Shown: positions 19,032 through 27,136, numbered from the stretch's first letter. The stretch: DNA of 64,000 bases from Methylobacterium brachiatum (GCF_020523825.1 NZ_JAJALK010000015.1:62001-126000), one strand, 5' to 3'. Translations and numbers: made by a program. The notes: generated by a model from the letters alone, not told the origin.

Positions 19032-19243
19032 CGTCGGATCCATCCTTGCAGATGGGCGCTCCTCGACGGGGAGGAGTGTCCCGGGCCGGGGATGCGCCGA
19101 AACCCGCTGGCTGGCAAGACAATGCGAAGAGCCTGCGACGGGCCGCACCCGGGGCGGGACAGATCCGCCGAAGGGACGGAACAGTCGATTAAGCCTGCGC
19201 GGCTAGGTTCGACGGCGTGCCGAGTTGCGTTCGAGGTACGCCG

Positions 19244-19423
19244 ATGTCTGTCGACAGCGCCGCGTTCGTGGCGATCTGGTTCCTGTTGCTTGCCGTGATC
19301 CTGGCCGCGGCCTCCCGCACCCGCTTTCCCGGACGCCTCGACCGTCCGATCCCGCAGCCGCTGCGGCTCGATCCGGTGGATTACGATGTCGACGGGCCGG
19401 TGATCGACCTGGAACCGGCCTGA
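19244..19423 (+). CDS. small single-pass membrane protein
   Basis: A 59-residue ORF with GAGG 8 nt before the ATG. Residues about 6-25 are a hydrophobic helix (FVAIWFLLLAVILAAA), followed by a basic then acidic, Pro-rich tail (LRLDPVDYDVDGPVIDLEPA). It overlaps the 3' end of trmD by 43 bp in the convergent orientation. I do not recognise a family; the SD and clear helix support it as real, but the overlap is a caution. Confidence 0.5.
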   Translation: MSVDSAAFVAIWFLLLAVILAAASRTRFPGRLDRPIPQPLRLDPVDYDVDGPVIDLEPA

Positions 19424-20109
19424 AGGTCGGGCCGCCGCTCGGCGGTGATGCGCTCCGCCTCCGCCCGCCGCCACCGGGCGATCGCCCCGTGATTGCCGCC
19501 CGACAGCACCTCCGGGATCGCCCGCCCCTCCCAGTCCCGCGGCCGGGTGTAGTGCGGATATTCGAGGAGCCCGCCCTCGAAACTCTCCTCGATCCCCGAT
19601 TCCGCCTTGCCCATCACCCCGGGCAGGAGCCGGACGCAGGCATCGAGCACCACCAGGGCGGCGATCTCGCCCCCGGAGAGCACGTAATCGCCGATCGAGA
19701 CCTCCTCCAGGCCGCGGCCGGCGATCACCCGCTCGTCCACCCCCTCGAACCGGCCGCAGACGATCAGCGCCCCCGGCCCGGCGGCGAGCTCCCGCACCCG
19801 GGCCTGGCTCAGCGGCTTTCCGCGCGGCGACATCAGCAGCCGCGGCCGCGGGTCGTCCGGCCCGGCGGCGGCATCGATGGCGGCGGCGAGCACGTCGCAG
19901 CGCAGCACCATCCCGGCCCCGCCCCCGGCCGGCGTGTCGTCCACCGCCCGGTGGCGGCCGAGCCCGTGCTCGCGGATGTTGCGGGCCTCCAGGCTCCAGT
20001 CGCCCCGGGCGAGGGCGTCGCCCGACAGGGACACGCCGAGCGGCCCCGGGAACATCTCCGGGTAGAGGGTGAGGATCGTGGCCCGCCAGGGCGTTTCCGC
20101 GCGCGTCAT
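19381..20109 (-). CDS. trmD: tRNA (guanine-N1)-methyltransferase
   Basis: A 242-residue SPOUT-class enzyme that methylates G37 of tRNAs, preventing frameshifts. The N-terminal half has ILTLYPEMFPGPLGVSLSG; the SAM-binding trefoil knot is seen in LIVCGRFEGVDERVI and EEVSIGDYVLSGGEIAALVV; the hinge PHYTRPRDWEGRAIPEVLSG and GNHGAIARWRRAEA complete the signature. The ATG at 20109 starts MTRAETPWRA. In most genomes it follows rimM directly; here 2.6 kb of other genes lies between them. Confidence 0.95.
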   Translation of the reverse strand: MTRAETPWRATILTLYPEMFPGPLGVSLSGDALARGDWSLEARNIREHGLGRHRAVDDTPAGGGAGMVLRCDVLAAAIDAAAGPDDPRPRLLMSPRGKPLSQARVRELAAGPGALIVCGRFEGVDERVIAGRGLEEVSIGDYVLSGGEIAALVVLDACVRLLPGVMGKAESGIEESFEGGLLEYPHYTRPRDWEGRAIPEVLSGGNHGAIARWRRAEAERITAERRPDLQAGSRSITGPSTS

Positions 20110-20184
20110 GGCGCTTGATCGCGCGCGGGGTGCGGCACGGTCAACGGCCCGGGCACCGTTCGACCCCGCGGCGGGTTGTCGGCG

Positions 20185-20904
20185 ATGATCCGGCACATCC
20201 TCCTCCTCACCGCCCTGCTGGCGGGACCGGCCCTCGCGGCGGAGCCGCTGGCGCCTCCGGGCGCGCCCGCGAGCGCGTTCCCGAAGCCCGACCGGCCGGT
20301 GGCCGAGATCGTGGCGCCGCAATGGTCCTCGGAGGCCGCGCGGGACAAGGCCGGCGAGTTCGACGCGGTCGCCCGCGGGATGGGCATCGCTCCGGGCGAG
20401 ACCGTGGCCGATATCGGCGCCGGCAGCGGCTACTACGTGACCCGTCTGAGCCCGCGGGTCGGGCCCGGCGGCAAGGTCCTGGCCGAGGACGTCACCCCTG
20501 CCTACCTGGCGAGCCTGGAGCGGCGGGTGAAGGGCCTCGACAACGTCACCGTGGTGCGCGGCGAGGCCCACGACCCGCGCCTGCCCGCGGCCTCCGTCGA
20601 TGCCGCGATCCTCGTGCACATGTATCACGAGATCGCCCAGCCCTTCGGCCTGCTGCACAATCTCGCCCCGGCGATGCGGCCCGGCGGTCGGGTCGGCATC
20701 GTCGATGCCGACGACATCCCGTCGCGGCACGGCACCCCGCCGGCGCTCCTGCGATGCGAGCTTGCCGCCGCGGGCTACCGCGAGACCGGCTTTCATCCGC
20801 TGAAGGGCGGCGCCTATCTGGCGGTGTTCGCGGCCCCCGCCCCGGAGGACCGCCCGCGACCGGAGGCGATCCGCCCCTGCCGGGATACCGCGACGGCCCG
20901 CTGA
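20185..20904 (+). CDS. exported class I SAM methyltransferase-like protein
   Basis: A 239-residue protein. Residues 1-19 are a signal peptide (MIRHILLLTALLAGPALAAE); residues about 65-180 are a class I methyltransferase fold with motif I VADIGAGSGYYVTRLSP and later AAILVHMYHEIAQPFGLLH. Predicted export of a SAM-using enzyme is odd, as SAM is cytosolic; relatives with the same layout exist but a substrate is unknown. The ATG at 20185 is preferred to a TTG three codons upstream. It is divergent from trmD by 75 bp and converges on the quinone reductase-like gene. Confidence 0.75.
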   Translation: MIRHILLLTALLAGPALAAEPLAPPGAPASAFPKPDRPVAEIVAPQWSSEAARDKAGEFDAVARGMGIAPGETVADIGAGSGYYVTRLSPRVGPGGKVLAEDVTPAYLASLERRVKGLDNVTVVRGEAHDPRLPAASVDAAILVHMYHEIAQPFGLLHNLAPAMRPGGRVGIVDADDIPSRHGTPPALLRCELAAAGYRETGFHPLKGGAYLAVFAAPAPEDRPRPEAIRPCRDTATAR

Positions 20905-20920
20905 ACGGTTCGGCGCGCGT

Positions 20921-21727
20921 TCAGGGCGCGCCGCCGGTGCTCGGCTGCGCCGTGTCCAGATGGGCCGCGAAACCGGTGCGATGCGGAGCGAGATCCGGGC
21001 GCAACGCCATGGACGGGATCGCGTAATCGCCGCCGTTCTGCCGTCGGAACGGGATGGGGGCCGTGCTGAACAGGGTGCGCATCCGGGCCCGCAGGCCCTC
21101 CGCCGTGGCCGCGAATCCGCTCTCGGTCAGGCCGTCGGCCCGGTAGACGACAAACGGCGGGAGCACGGCGTAGCCCGGGTAGAACAGCACCCCGTGCTGG
21201 ATCGGGAACAGCAGGTCGTCGATCGGCCCGTTGATTCCTCGGGGGCCGTAATGCGTCTCCCAGCCGCCGGCCGTCACCACCAGCATCGCGCGCTTTCCGG
21301 CGAGCGTGCCCTCGCCGTAGCGGTCGCCCCAGCGGGTCTCGTTGTGTGCGCCCACGCCGTAGGCGAACCCGTAGGCGTAGACCCGGTCGACCCAGCCTTT
21401 CAGGATCGCCGGCATGGAGAACCACCACAGGGGGAACACCAGGATCAGCGCGTCCGCCCAGAGCAGCTTGGCCTGTTCGGCCGTGACGTCGTCGGTCAGG
21501 GTCCCGGTGGTGAAGGCCGCGCTGGACGCGGCCGGGACCCGCAGGCGCGCCGCTTCCGGCAGGGCCGGGAAATCGGTCCGATCGACGGCACTCTTCCAGC
21601 CCGCGGCGTAGAGGTCGGTGACGCGGACCTCGTGTCCGTCCGCTTCCAATTGCTCCACCGCCACGCCGCGCAACGCGTTCGTCAGCGAGGCCGGATCGGG
21701 ATGGGCTGAGACGACGAGGATCTTCAT
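20921..21727 (-). CDS. flavodoxin-fold NAD(P)H quinone reductase-like protein
   Basis: A 268-residue protein of the NQO/MdaB flavodoxin-like family, expected to bind FMN or FAD and reduce quinones with NAD(P)H. KILVVSAHPDPASLTNAL gives the phosphate-binding loop, LILVFPLWWFSMPAILKGWVDRV the active-site region, and AMLVVTAGGWETHYGP follows. The LysR gene diverges from it 91 bp away, which suggests that regulator controls it, as in many detoxifying quinone reductases. Confidence 0.85.
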   Translation of the reverse strand: MKILVVSAHPDPASLTNALRGVAVEQLEADGHEVRVTDLYAAGWKSAVDRTDFPALPEAARLRVPAASSAAFTTGTLTDDVTAEQAKLLWADALILVFPLWWFSMPAILKGWVDRVYAYGFAYGVGAHNETRWGDRYGEGTLAGKRAMLVVTAGGWETHYGPRGINGPIDDLLFPIQHGVLFYPGYAVLPPFVVYRADGLTESGFAATAEGLRARMRTLFSTAPIPFRRQNGGDYAIPSMALRPDLAPHRTGFAAHLDTAQPSTGGAP

Positions 21728-21818
21728 GGTGCGGGCTCACGGGGGGAGGGAGCCGCGAAGCTAGGCGGCCGCCGATCCATCCGGTAGACGGCAGGGCGGG
21801 ATAGGATTGTTCCGCGCC

Positions 21819-22739
21819 ATGGATAGATCGAGCGTCACGCTGGAGCGGATGCGCAGCTTCGTTCGCGTGGTCGAGCGCGGCAGCCTGTCCGCGGTGGCGC
21901 GGGAGGAGGGCGTCGGGCAATCGACCGTCAGCCGGCACGTGGCCGAGCTCGAGGCCGCCCTGGGGGCGAGCCTGCTGAACCGGACCACGCGGCGCCTCAC
22001 CCTGACCGACGAAGGACGGCGCTTCCACGCGGAGGCGCGCACCATCCTGCGGCTGGTGGACGAGGCGACGGACGGGGTCCGGAACGCCGGGGGTGGTCTG
22101 ACCGGGACCGTGCGCGTGTCCTGCACGGCTGCGTTGGGCGTGCGCCATGTCTGCCGGGCGCTGTTCGTGCTCCAGGACCGCTATCCGGGGATCAGCATCG
22201 ATCTAAGCCTGACCGATGAGCGGATCGACCTCGTGCGCGAGGCGACGGATGTCGCGATCCGGTTGGGGCCGTTGGCGGAGAGCAGCCTGCAGCGCAAGGC
22301 CATCGGCCGCTCCCGCCGGATCCTGGTGGCGTCGCGGGGCTATCTCGCGGATCACGGCCGGCCGCAGCATCCGGCCGACCTGTCGCGGCATTTGGCGATC
22401 CGCATGAGCAACGTCGCCGGCAGCGATACGCTGTGCCTGCACGGGCCGGACGGCGCCACGGCGCGCATTCCCGTGGGCGGCCGCCTGCTGGTCGATCACG
22501 GCCTGGCCGCGCGCGAAGCCCTGGCGCAGGGGCGCGGGATCGCGGCCGCCCATGTCTGGCTCGTCGACGATCTCCTGGCGGCGGGCGCGATCGAACAAGT
22601 CCTGCCGGACCACGCGCCCGAGCCCGTCCCGCTCTCGATCCTGGTCGTGCCCAGCCGCATCCGCATCAAGCGCGTCCGCCTGGTGGTCGATGCCCTGGCG
22701 GCCGCTTTGGCCGAGCTGCCCGGCCTCGACAGACCGTGA
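21819..22739 (+). CDS. LysR-family transcriptional regulator
   Basis: A 306-residue regulator. The N-terminal winged helix-turn-helix spans residues about 1-60 (LERMRSFVRVVERGSLSAVA, then QSTVSRHVAELEAALG and LNRTTRRLTLTDEGRRF). The rest is a periplasmic-binding-protein-like effector domain with VRVSCTAALGVRHVCRALFV. Start taken at the ATG 21819; a TTG four codons upstream is also possible. Its divergent orientation to the quinone reductase-like gene is the classic LysR target layout, and the 91-bp gap should hold the operator. Confidence 0.9.
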   Translation: MDRSSVTLERMRSFVRVVERGSLSAVAREEGVGQSTVSRHVAELEAALGASLLNRTTRRLTLTDEGRRFHAEARTILRLVDEATDGVRNAGGGLTGTVRVSCTAALGVRHVCRALFVLQDRYPGISIDLSLTDERIDLVREATDVAIRLGPLAESSLQRKAIGRSRRILVASRGYLADHGRPQHPADLSRHLAIRMSNVAGSDTLCLHGPDGATARIPVGGRLLVDHGLAAREALAQGRGIAAAHVWLVDDLLAAGAIEQVLPDHAPEPVPLSILVVPSRIRIKRVRLVVDALAAALAELPGLDRP

Positions 22740-22773
22740 GCCGGCGGTTCACGCCAGGGTCGGCATGCGGCTG

Positions 22774-23469
22774 TCAGTCCGGCTCGTCGGCGGGCTTATC
22801 GCCCACCGGCGCGAAGAAATCGTCCGGCAGCACGACGGTCACCCGCCGCTGCGGGAGATCCAGCACCGGCACGAACGCCTTGGTGAACGGCAGGAGCGCG
22901 GTGGCGCCACCCGCGGCGGGGCGGAGTTCGAGGAGGTCGCCGCCGCCGTAATTCGGAACCGCGACGATCGTGCCGACGACGGTCCCGGCCTCGTCAACCG
23001 CGGTGGCGCCGACTAGGTCGGCGGCGTAGACCTCGTCGTCATCCTCGGGCTCCGCCAGACGGTCCCGGGGGATGAACAGGGCGACCCGGTTGAGCGCCTC
23101 GGCGGCGTTGCGGCCGCCGATATCCTTGACCCGGGCGATCAGCATGTCGGGAGATGAGCCGGGGGCGGTGCGCACCCCGGACAAGGTCAGCGTACGCCCG
23201 TCCGAGGTCAGGAGCGGGCCGTAGCCGGCGATCGCCAGGGGATCGCCGGTGTAGGATTTGAGCCGGATCTCGCCGTTCAGCCCATGCGCCCGCCCGAACT
23301 CGCCCAGCAGGACGAGGTTCGGGTCGGGCGGCACGGGCGGAGCCGCCGGCTTGGGGGCCGGCGCCTTGGGCGAGGTTGCGGCTTCCGGCGCGATGGCGCC
23401 GATAGCCGTGCCGGCGCGGCCGCGGCGACCGCCGTCGCGGGAGAATGAACCTGCGGGGCGGCGCGCCAT
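22774..23469 (-). CDS. rimM: ribosome maturation factor RimM
   Basis: A 231-residue 30S assembly factor that acts on the head domain near uS19. The core starts at about residue 50 with VLLGEFGRAHGLNGEIRLKS, and the PRC-barrel half has DDDEVYAADLVGATAVDEAG and VPNYGGGDLLELRP. It carries an extra N-terminal tail of about 50 residues, rich in Arg, Ala and Pro, not found in E. coli RimM. It lies 12 bp after rpsP and is clearly in its operon; trmD, the usual next gene, is displaced. Confidence 0.94.
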   Translation of the reverse strand: MARRPAGSFSRDGGRRGRAGTAIGAIAPEAATSPKAPAPKPAAPPVPPDPNLVLLGEFGRAHGLNGEIRLKSYTGDPLAIAGYGPLLTSDGRTLTLSGVRTAPGSSPDMLIARVKDIGGRNAAEALNRVALFIPRDRLAEPEDDDEVYAADLVGATAVDEAGTVVGTIVAVPNYGGGDLLELRPAAGGATALLPFTKAFVPVLDLPQRRVTVVLPDDFFAPVGDKPADEPD

Positions 23470-23481
23470 GGCGCAGCCGCC

Positions 23482-23844
23482 TTACGCGGCGGCGTCCTCG
23501 GCGGGCGCCGCGGCCTTCTCGGCACGCTTGGTCGCGCGCTCCTTGGCCTTCTCGCCCGGCTCGGCCTTCTGCGGGTTGTTGCGCGTCGGGCGCTTGGCCA
23601 GGCCGGCCTGATCGAGGAAGCGCAGGACCCGGTCGGTCGGCTGCGCGCCCTTGGCGAGCCAGCCCTGGATCTTCTCGGCGTCGAGCTGGATCCGGGCCGG
23701 GTCGTCCTTGGCCTTCATCGGGTCGTAGGCGCCGACCTTGTCGATGAAGCGGCCATCGCGGGGGGCGCGGGCGTCGGCGACGACGATGCGGTAGTACGGA
23801 CGCTTCTTGGCGCCACCGCGCGTGAGACGGATCTTCAGGGCCAT
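23482..23844 (-). CDS. rpsP: 30S ribosomal protein bS16
   Basis: A 120-residue ribosomal protein. MALKIRLTRGGAKKRPYYRI is the family N-terminus and RFIDKVGAYDPM follows. The C-terminal 40 residues are a Lys/Ala/Glu-rich extension common in alphaproteobacteria. It lies 4 bp after the chorismate mutase gene and 12 bp before rimM. Confidence 0.97.
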   Translation of the reverse strand: MALKIRLTRGGAKKRPYYRIVVADARAPRDGRFIDKVGAYDPMKAKDDPARIQLDAEKIQGWLAKGAQPTDRVLRFLDQAGLAKRPTRNNPQKAEPGEKAKERATKRAEKAAAPAEDAAA

Positions 23845-23848
23845 TGTC

Positions 23849-24184
23849 TTAGGACTTTCTCTCGTTGTCGATCGCCGACTCGTGCGTCGCCGCGATCGTC
23901 TGGTGGTGCCGGATGACTTCCTTGACCACGAAGGCCAGGAACTTCTCGGCGAAATCGGGGTCGAGCTTGGCCTCGACCGCGAGCTTGCGGAGCCGGGCGA
24001 CCTGACGGGCCTCCCGGTCCGGATCGGAAGGGGGGATCCCCTTTCGGGCCTTGAGCTCGCCGACCCGCTGCGTGCAGCGGAAGCGCTCGGCGAGCAGGTG
24101 GATCAGCGCCGCATCGAAATTGTCGATGCTGTCGCGCAGGCGGGCGAGTTCGGGATCGACCGCTTGGGCCGCCAGCACGCTCAT
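23849..24184 (-). CDS. AroQ-type chorismate mutase
   Basis: A 111-residue all-helical chorismate mutase converting chorismate to prephenate for Phe/Tyr synthesis. The family residues are visible in LARLRDSIDNFDAALIHLLA, ERFRCTQRVGELKARKGI, DREARQVARLRKLA and VVKEVIRHHQTIA. Its start overlaps the ffh stop (ATGA, 24181-24184), so it is translationally coupled to ffh. The ffh-aroQ-rpsP order is a known alphaproteobacterial arrangement. Confidence 0.92.
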   Translation of the reverse strand: MSVLAAQAVDPELARLRDSIDNFDAALIHLLAERFRCTQRVGELKARKGIPPSDPDREARQVARLRKLAVEAKLDPDFAEKFLAFVVKEVIRHHQTIAATHESAIDNERKS

Positions 24185-25752
24185 TTCTTCTTCCCCGGCA
24201 TGAAGCCACCGAGACCGGGCAGCTTCGGGCCGCCGAGGCCGGGAAGCCCCGGCATCTTCGGCATCCCGCCCAGCCCGCCCCCGCCGAGGCCCGGCGGCAT
24301 CGGCGGCAGCTTGCCGCCGAACTGCTTCTCGATCTGCGCGATCTGCTCGGGCGTCGGCTCGGGCATACCGGGCGGAAGGCCGCCCATGCCACCACCCATG
24401 CCGCCGCCGCCGAGCCCGAACATCGAGCCGAGCGCCTGGCCGATGCCGCGTTTCCCGGAGCCCATCGCCTTCATCATGTCGGCCATGGTCCGGTGCATCT
24501 TCAGGAGCTTGTTGATCTCCGAGACGTCGACCCCCGAGCCCGCCGCGATGCGCTTCTTGCGGGAATTCTTCAGCAGGTCCGGGTTCTTGCGCTCCTGCGG
24601 GGTCATCGACGAGATGATCGCCCGCTGGCGCTTGAACATCTTCTCGTCGAGGTTGGCGCCCTCGACCTGCTTCTTGATCGCGCCCATGCCGGGCAGCATG
24701 CCCATCAGGCCGCCGATGCCGCCCATCTTCTCCATCTGGGCGAGCTGCATGGACAAGTCCTCGAGATCGAACTTGCCCTTGCGCATCTTCTCCGCGGTGC
24801 GGAGCGCCTGCTCGTGGTCGATGGTCTCGGCGGCCTTCTCGACCAGGGAGACGATGTCGCCCATGCCGAGGATGCGGTTGGCGACGCGGGCCGGGTGGAA
24901 CTCCTCCAGCGCGTCGACCTTCTCGCCGGTGCCGACGAGCTTGATCGGCTTGCCGGTGACGGCCCGCATCGAGAGCGCCGCACCGCCGCGGGAATCGCCG
25001 TCCATGCGGGTCAGCACGATGCCGGAGACGCCGAGCCGCTCGTCGAAGGCGCGGGCGGTGTTGACGGCGTCCTGGCCGGTCAGCGCGTCGGCGACCAGCA
25101 GCACCTCGTGGGGCCGGGTCGCGGCCTTCACCTCGGCCGCCTCGACCATCAGGGCCTCGTCGACCGTGGTGCGGCCGGCGGTGTCGAGCATCACAACGTC
25201 GAAGCCGCCGAGCCGGGCCGCCTCCATGGCGCGCTTGGCGATCTGCACCGCCGACTGGCCGGCCACGATCGGCAGGCTCTCGACGCCGACCTGCTTGGCC
25301 AGCACCGCGAGCTGCTCCATGGCGGCCGGGCGACGGGTGTCGAGCGAGACGAGCAGCACCTTCCGCTTCTCACGCTCCGACAGGCGCCGGGCGATCTTGG
25401 CGGTGGTGGTGGTCTTGCCCGAGCCCTGGAGGCCGACCATCAGGATCGGCACCGGGGCGGGGGCGTTGAGGTCGATCACCTCGGCATCCGTGCCGAGCAT
25501 CGCCACCAGCTCGTCGTTGACGATCTTGACGACCATCTGGCCGGGAGTGACCGACTTGAGCACGACGGCGCCGACCGCCTTCTCCTTCACCCGGTCGGTG
25601 AAGCCGCGCACGACCTCCAGGGCGACGTCGGCTTCCAGCAGGGCGCGGCGGACCTCGCGCATCGCCGCGGTGACGTCGGCTTCCGTCAGGGCGCCCCGGC
25701 GGGTGAGCCCAGAGAGGATGCCGGAGAGGCGGTCGGACAGGCCTTCGAACAT
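24181..25752 (-). CDS. ffh: signal recognition particle GTPase Ffh
   Basis: A 523-residue SRP protein that targets nascent membrane proteins with 4.5S RNA and FtsY. N domain residues 1-90; G domain with G1 GLQGSGKTTTTAKIA, DTRRPAAMEQL, DTAGRT and the TRMDGDSRGGAALS stretch; M domain with GMGDIVSLVEKA and a Met/Gly/Pro-rich C-terminus ending in a lysine run. The M domain is longer than in E. coli (453 residues) because of Gly-Met-Pro repeats. First gene of the ffh-aroQ-rpsP-rimM group. Confidence 0.97.
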   Translation of the reverse strand: MFEGLSDRLSGILSGLTRRGALTEADVTAAMREVRRALLEADVALEVVRGFTDRVKEKAVGAVVLKSVTPGQMVVKIVNDELVAMLGTDAEVIDLNAPAPVPILMVGLQGSGKTTTTAKIARRLSEREKRKVLLVSLDTRRPAAMEQLAVLAKQVGVESLPIVAGQSAVQIAKRAMEAARLGGFDVVMLDTAGRTTVDEALMVEAAEVKAATRPHEVLLVADALTGQDAVNTARAFDERLGVSGIVLTRMDGDSRGGAALSMRAVTGKPIKLVGTGEKVDALEEFHPARVANRILGMGDIVSLVEKAAETIDHEQALRTAEKMRKGKFDLEDLSMQLAQMEKMGGIGGLMGMLPGMGAIKKQVEGANLDEKMFKRQRAIISSMTPQERKNPDLLKNSRKKRIAAGSGVDVSEINKLLKMHRTMADMMKAMGSGKRGIGQALGSMFGLGGGGMGGGMGGLPPGMPEPTPEQIAQIEKQFGGKLPPMPPGLGGGGLGGMPKMPGLPGLGGPKLPGLGGFMPGKKK

Positions 25753-25770
25753 GGTTTTTCGGACCCGCGC

Positions 25771-25998
25771 TTACTGCTCGAGGCCGGCGCGCTCGACGCG
25801 GCGCGCCTGGAGGGCGGCCTCGAAGCTGCGCACGGCGCTCGCGAACTTGTCCCGGCATTCCGGATTGCAGAAGCCGACGACGGCGCCGTTATAGAGCGTC
25901 AGCGAGTCGGCCGAAATCGGCTTGCCCGACCAGGGGCAGGTCTCGTTGATCGCGTCCGCAATGTTCAATGCGGCTGGAGTCACGGCATCTTGGGGCAT
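25771..25998 (-). CDS. small YHS-like metal-binding protein
   Basis: A 75-residue protein with three cysteines at 21, 44 and 48 in the layout TCPWSGKPISA ... VGFCNPECRDKFASAV, which resembles a YHS/TRASH-type metal-binding fold. GAGG lies about 7 nt before the ATG at 25998. It sits 18 bp upstream of ffh and probably shares its promoter. Function unknown; metal binding is inferred from the cysteine pattern. Confidence 0.7.
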   Translation of the reverse strand: MPQDAVTPAALNIADAINETCPWSGKPISADSLTLYNGAVVGFCNPECRDKFASAVRSFEAALQARRVERAGLEQ

Positions 25999-26293
25999 GC
26001 GGAGGCCTCGACCGGCGGAGTCCGGCGAAGCGGATCGACCCAACACAGATCGCGCCCGAGGGCGCGGACGCGCTGTCGGGCGTTGACCTCCGGCCTCGGG
26101 GACCGGTCGGCTTCGTGTCGTCGCGATCTGCTACGGATCGGAAGCGCGGGGGGTAGCGGCAGCGGCCGCAAAAGTCAATTTTCGGTGTCCTCGTCCGCGA
26201 ACCACCCCAGGGTTGAGACCGCCCATTAACTTTTACGGATCGTTAAGCATGTTTGGTCTCTGATCCGGCAGCACCCGTTCAGGACGACCGCCG

Positions 26294-26923
26294 ATGTCGG
26301 AACCCGCCCGCACCATTCCGCCGCACGAGGCCGGCAGCCGCGCCGCCCCCGGTCCGCTGCGGGACTGGCTCGCGACGATGAAGACCCATAGCCCGGCCGA
26401 GCCGCGCGGCGACGCGCGGCCGCAGGAGGCCCAGCCCGATGCCAGGACGCCCCGGGGTGCCGAGGCGGCCTGGTCGCCCCGGCTCGTCTCCCCGCCGGAC
26501 GGTCCCCGGGCGGCCTCGGAGGACGCCGATGTGTCCGAGCTGATGGCCGAGAACCTCATGCTCAAGGCCAAGCTGCGCCTGGAGGCCGACCGCCAGGACG
26601 AGCTGCAGGCGATCCTGGCCGAGGAGATCCGGACCCTGCGCGAGCATATCCGCGAGGAGATCGGCTCGATCGAGGATCTGCGCGCCGAGCAGGAGGAGGT
26701 TCGCGCCGAGCGCGAGGAGTTCCGGAGCGAGCGCGAGCGGTTCCGGCAGGAGCGCGAGCATATGCGGATCGAGCGCGACCGGGCCGTCGCCGAGCGCGAT
26801 GCCTTGCGGGCCGAGCGCCACGCCATCGCGGCCGAGCGCGATGCCCTGCGCGAGGAGCGCGATCTGTGGCGGGCGCGGACCGAGGCCCTGGCGCAGCCGC
26901 TGTTCCAGTCGCCGAAGCGCTGA
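26294..26923 (+). CDS. coiled-coil protein of unknown function
   Basis: A 209-residue soluble protein. The first 75 residues are Pro/Ala-rich and disordered; from about residue 78 to 200 it is a highly charged coiled coil with repeating units such as ERDALRAERHAIAAERDALRE. I recognise no family. It is monocistronic, its ATG follows an AT-richer spacer, and a hairpin lies 22 nt after the stop. It diverges from the YHS-like gene. Confidence 0.7.
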   Translation: MSEPARTIPPHEAGSRAAPGPLRDWLATMKTHSPAEPRGDARPQEAQPDARTPRGAEAAWSPRLVSPPDGPRAASEDADVSELMAENLMLKAKLRLEADRQDELQAILAEEIRTLREHIREEIGSIEDLRAEQEEVRAEREEFRSERERFRQEREHMRIERDRAVAERDALRAERHAIAAERDALREERDLWRARTEALAQPLFQSPKR

Positions 26924-26945
26924 AAATTCAGGTCCCGAAAAGCCG

Positions 26946-26973
26946 AAGGGCCACCCGTGAGGGTGGCCCTTCC
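26946..26973. terminator. bidirectional hairpin between two convergent genes
   Basis: AAGGGCCACCC gtga GGGTGGCCCTT, perfect 11-bp stem. It lies 22 nt past the coiled-coil gene on the plus strand and 57 nt past the 23-codon ORF on the minus strand. On the minus strand it is followed after four bases by CTTTT, so it is best as a minus-strand terminator. Confidence 0.65.
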
Positions 26974-27029
26974 ATTGCCGAACCGTCATGTCCGGCGGAA
27001 CTGTCCCGAAATCGGGGCTCTGACGCGTC

Positions 27030-27101
27030 TTAGAGCGACGCGCCGGAGGCGACGGTCCAGGTCCGGTAAGCCGAGGCTGACGGCTGATGACAATGAGACA
27101 C
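27030..27101 (-). CDS. 23-codon small ORF with perfect extended Shine-Dalgarno
   Basis: A 23-residue peptide, beginning MSHCHQPS and ending TWTVASGASL, starting at GTG 27101 and ending at TAA. Its upstream region reads GAAAGGAGGTGATCCA, the optimal SD at the optimal distance, and a sigma-70-like promoter lies 36 nt further up. A hairpin with T-tract follows. It is too short for most gene finders. I recognise no family and cannot tell if the peptide itself or its translation matters; see findings. Confidence 0.6.
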   Translation of the reverse strand: MSHCHQPSASAYRTWTVASGASL

Positions 27102-27117
27102 TGGATCACCTCCTTTC
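27101..27117 (-). promoter_or_regulatory. extended Shine-Dalgarno complementary to the 16S rRNA 3' end
   Basis: On the minus strand GAAAGGAGGTGATCCAG is the exact complement of CTGGATCACCTCCTTTC, the conserved 3' end of bacterial 16S rRNA: 17 consecutive bases, running into the first base of the GTG start codon. Ordinary SDs match 4-7 bases. Confidence 0.8.
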
Positions 27118-27136
27118 GTTCGTTGCGGGTGAAGCG

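Noticed and set aside
27099..27117. Match to the 3' end of 16S rRNA, a possible rRNA fragment
   Set aside because: No similarity to 16S extends upstream (27060-27098) and no 23S or tRNA follows. Read on the minus strand it is an SD in front of an ORF, which explains it better.
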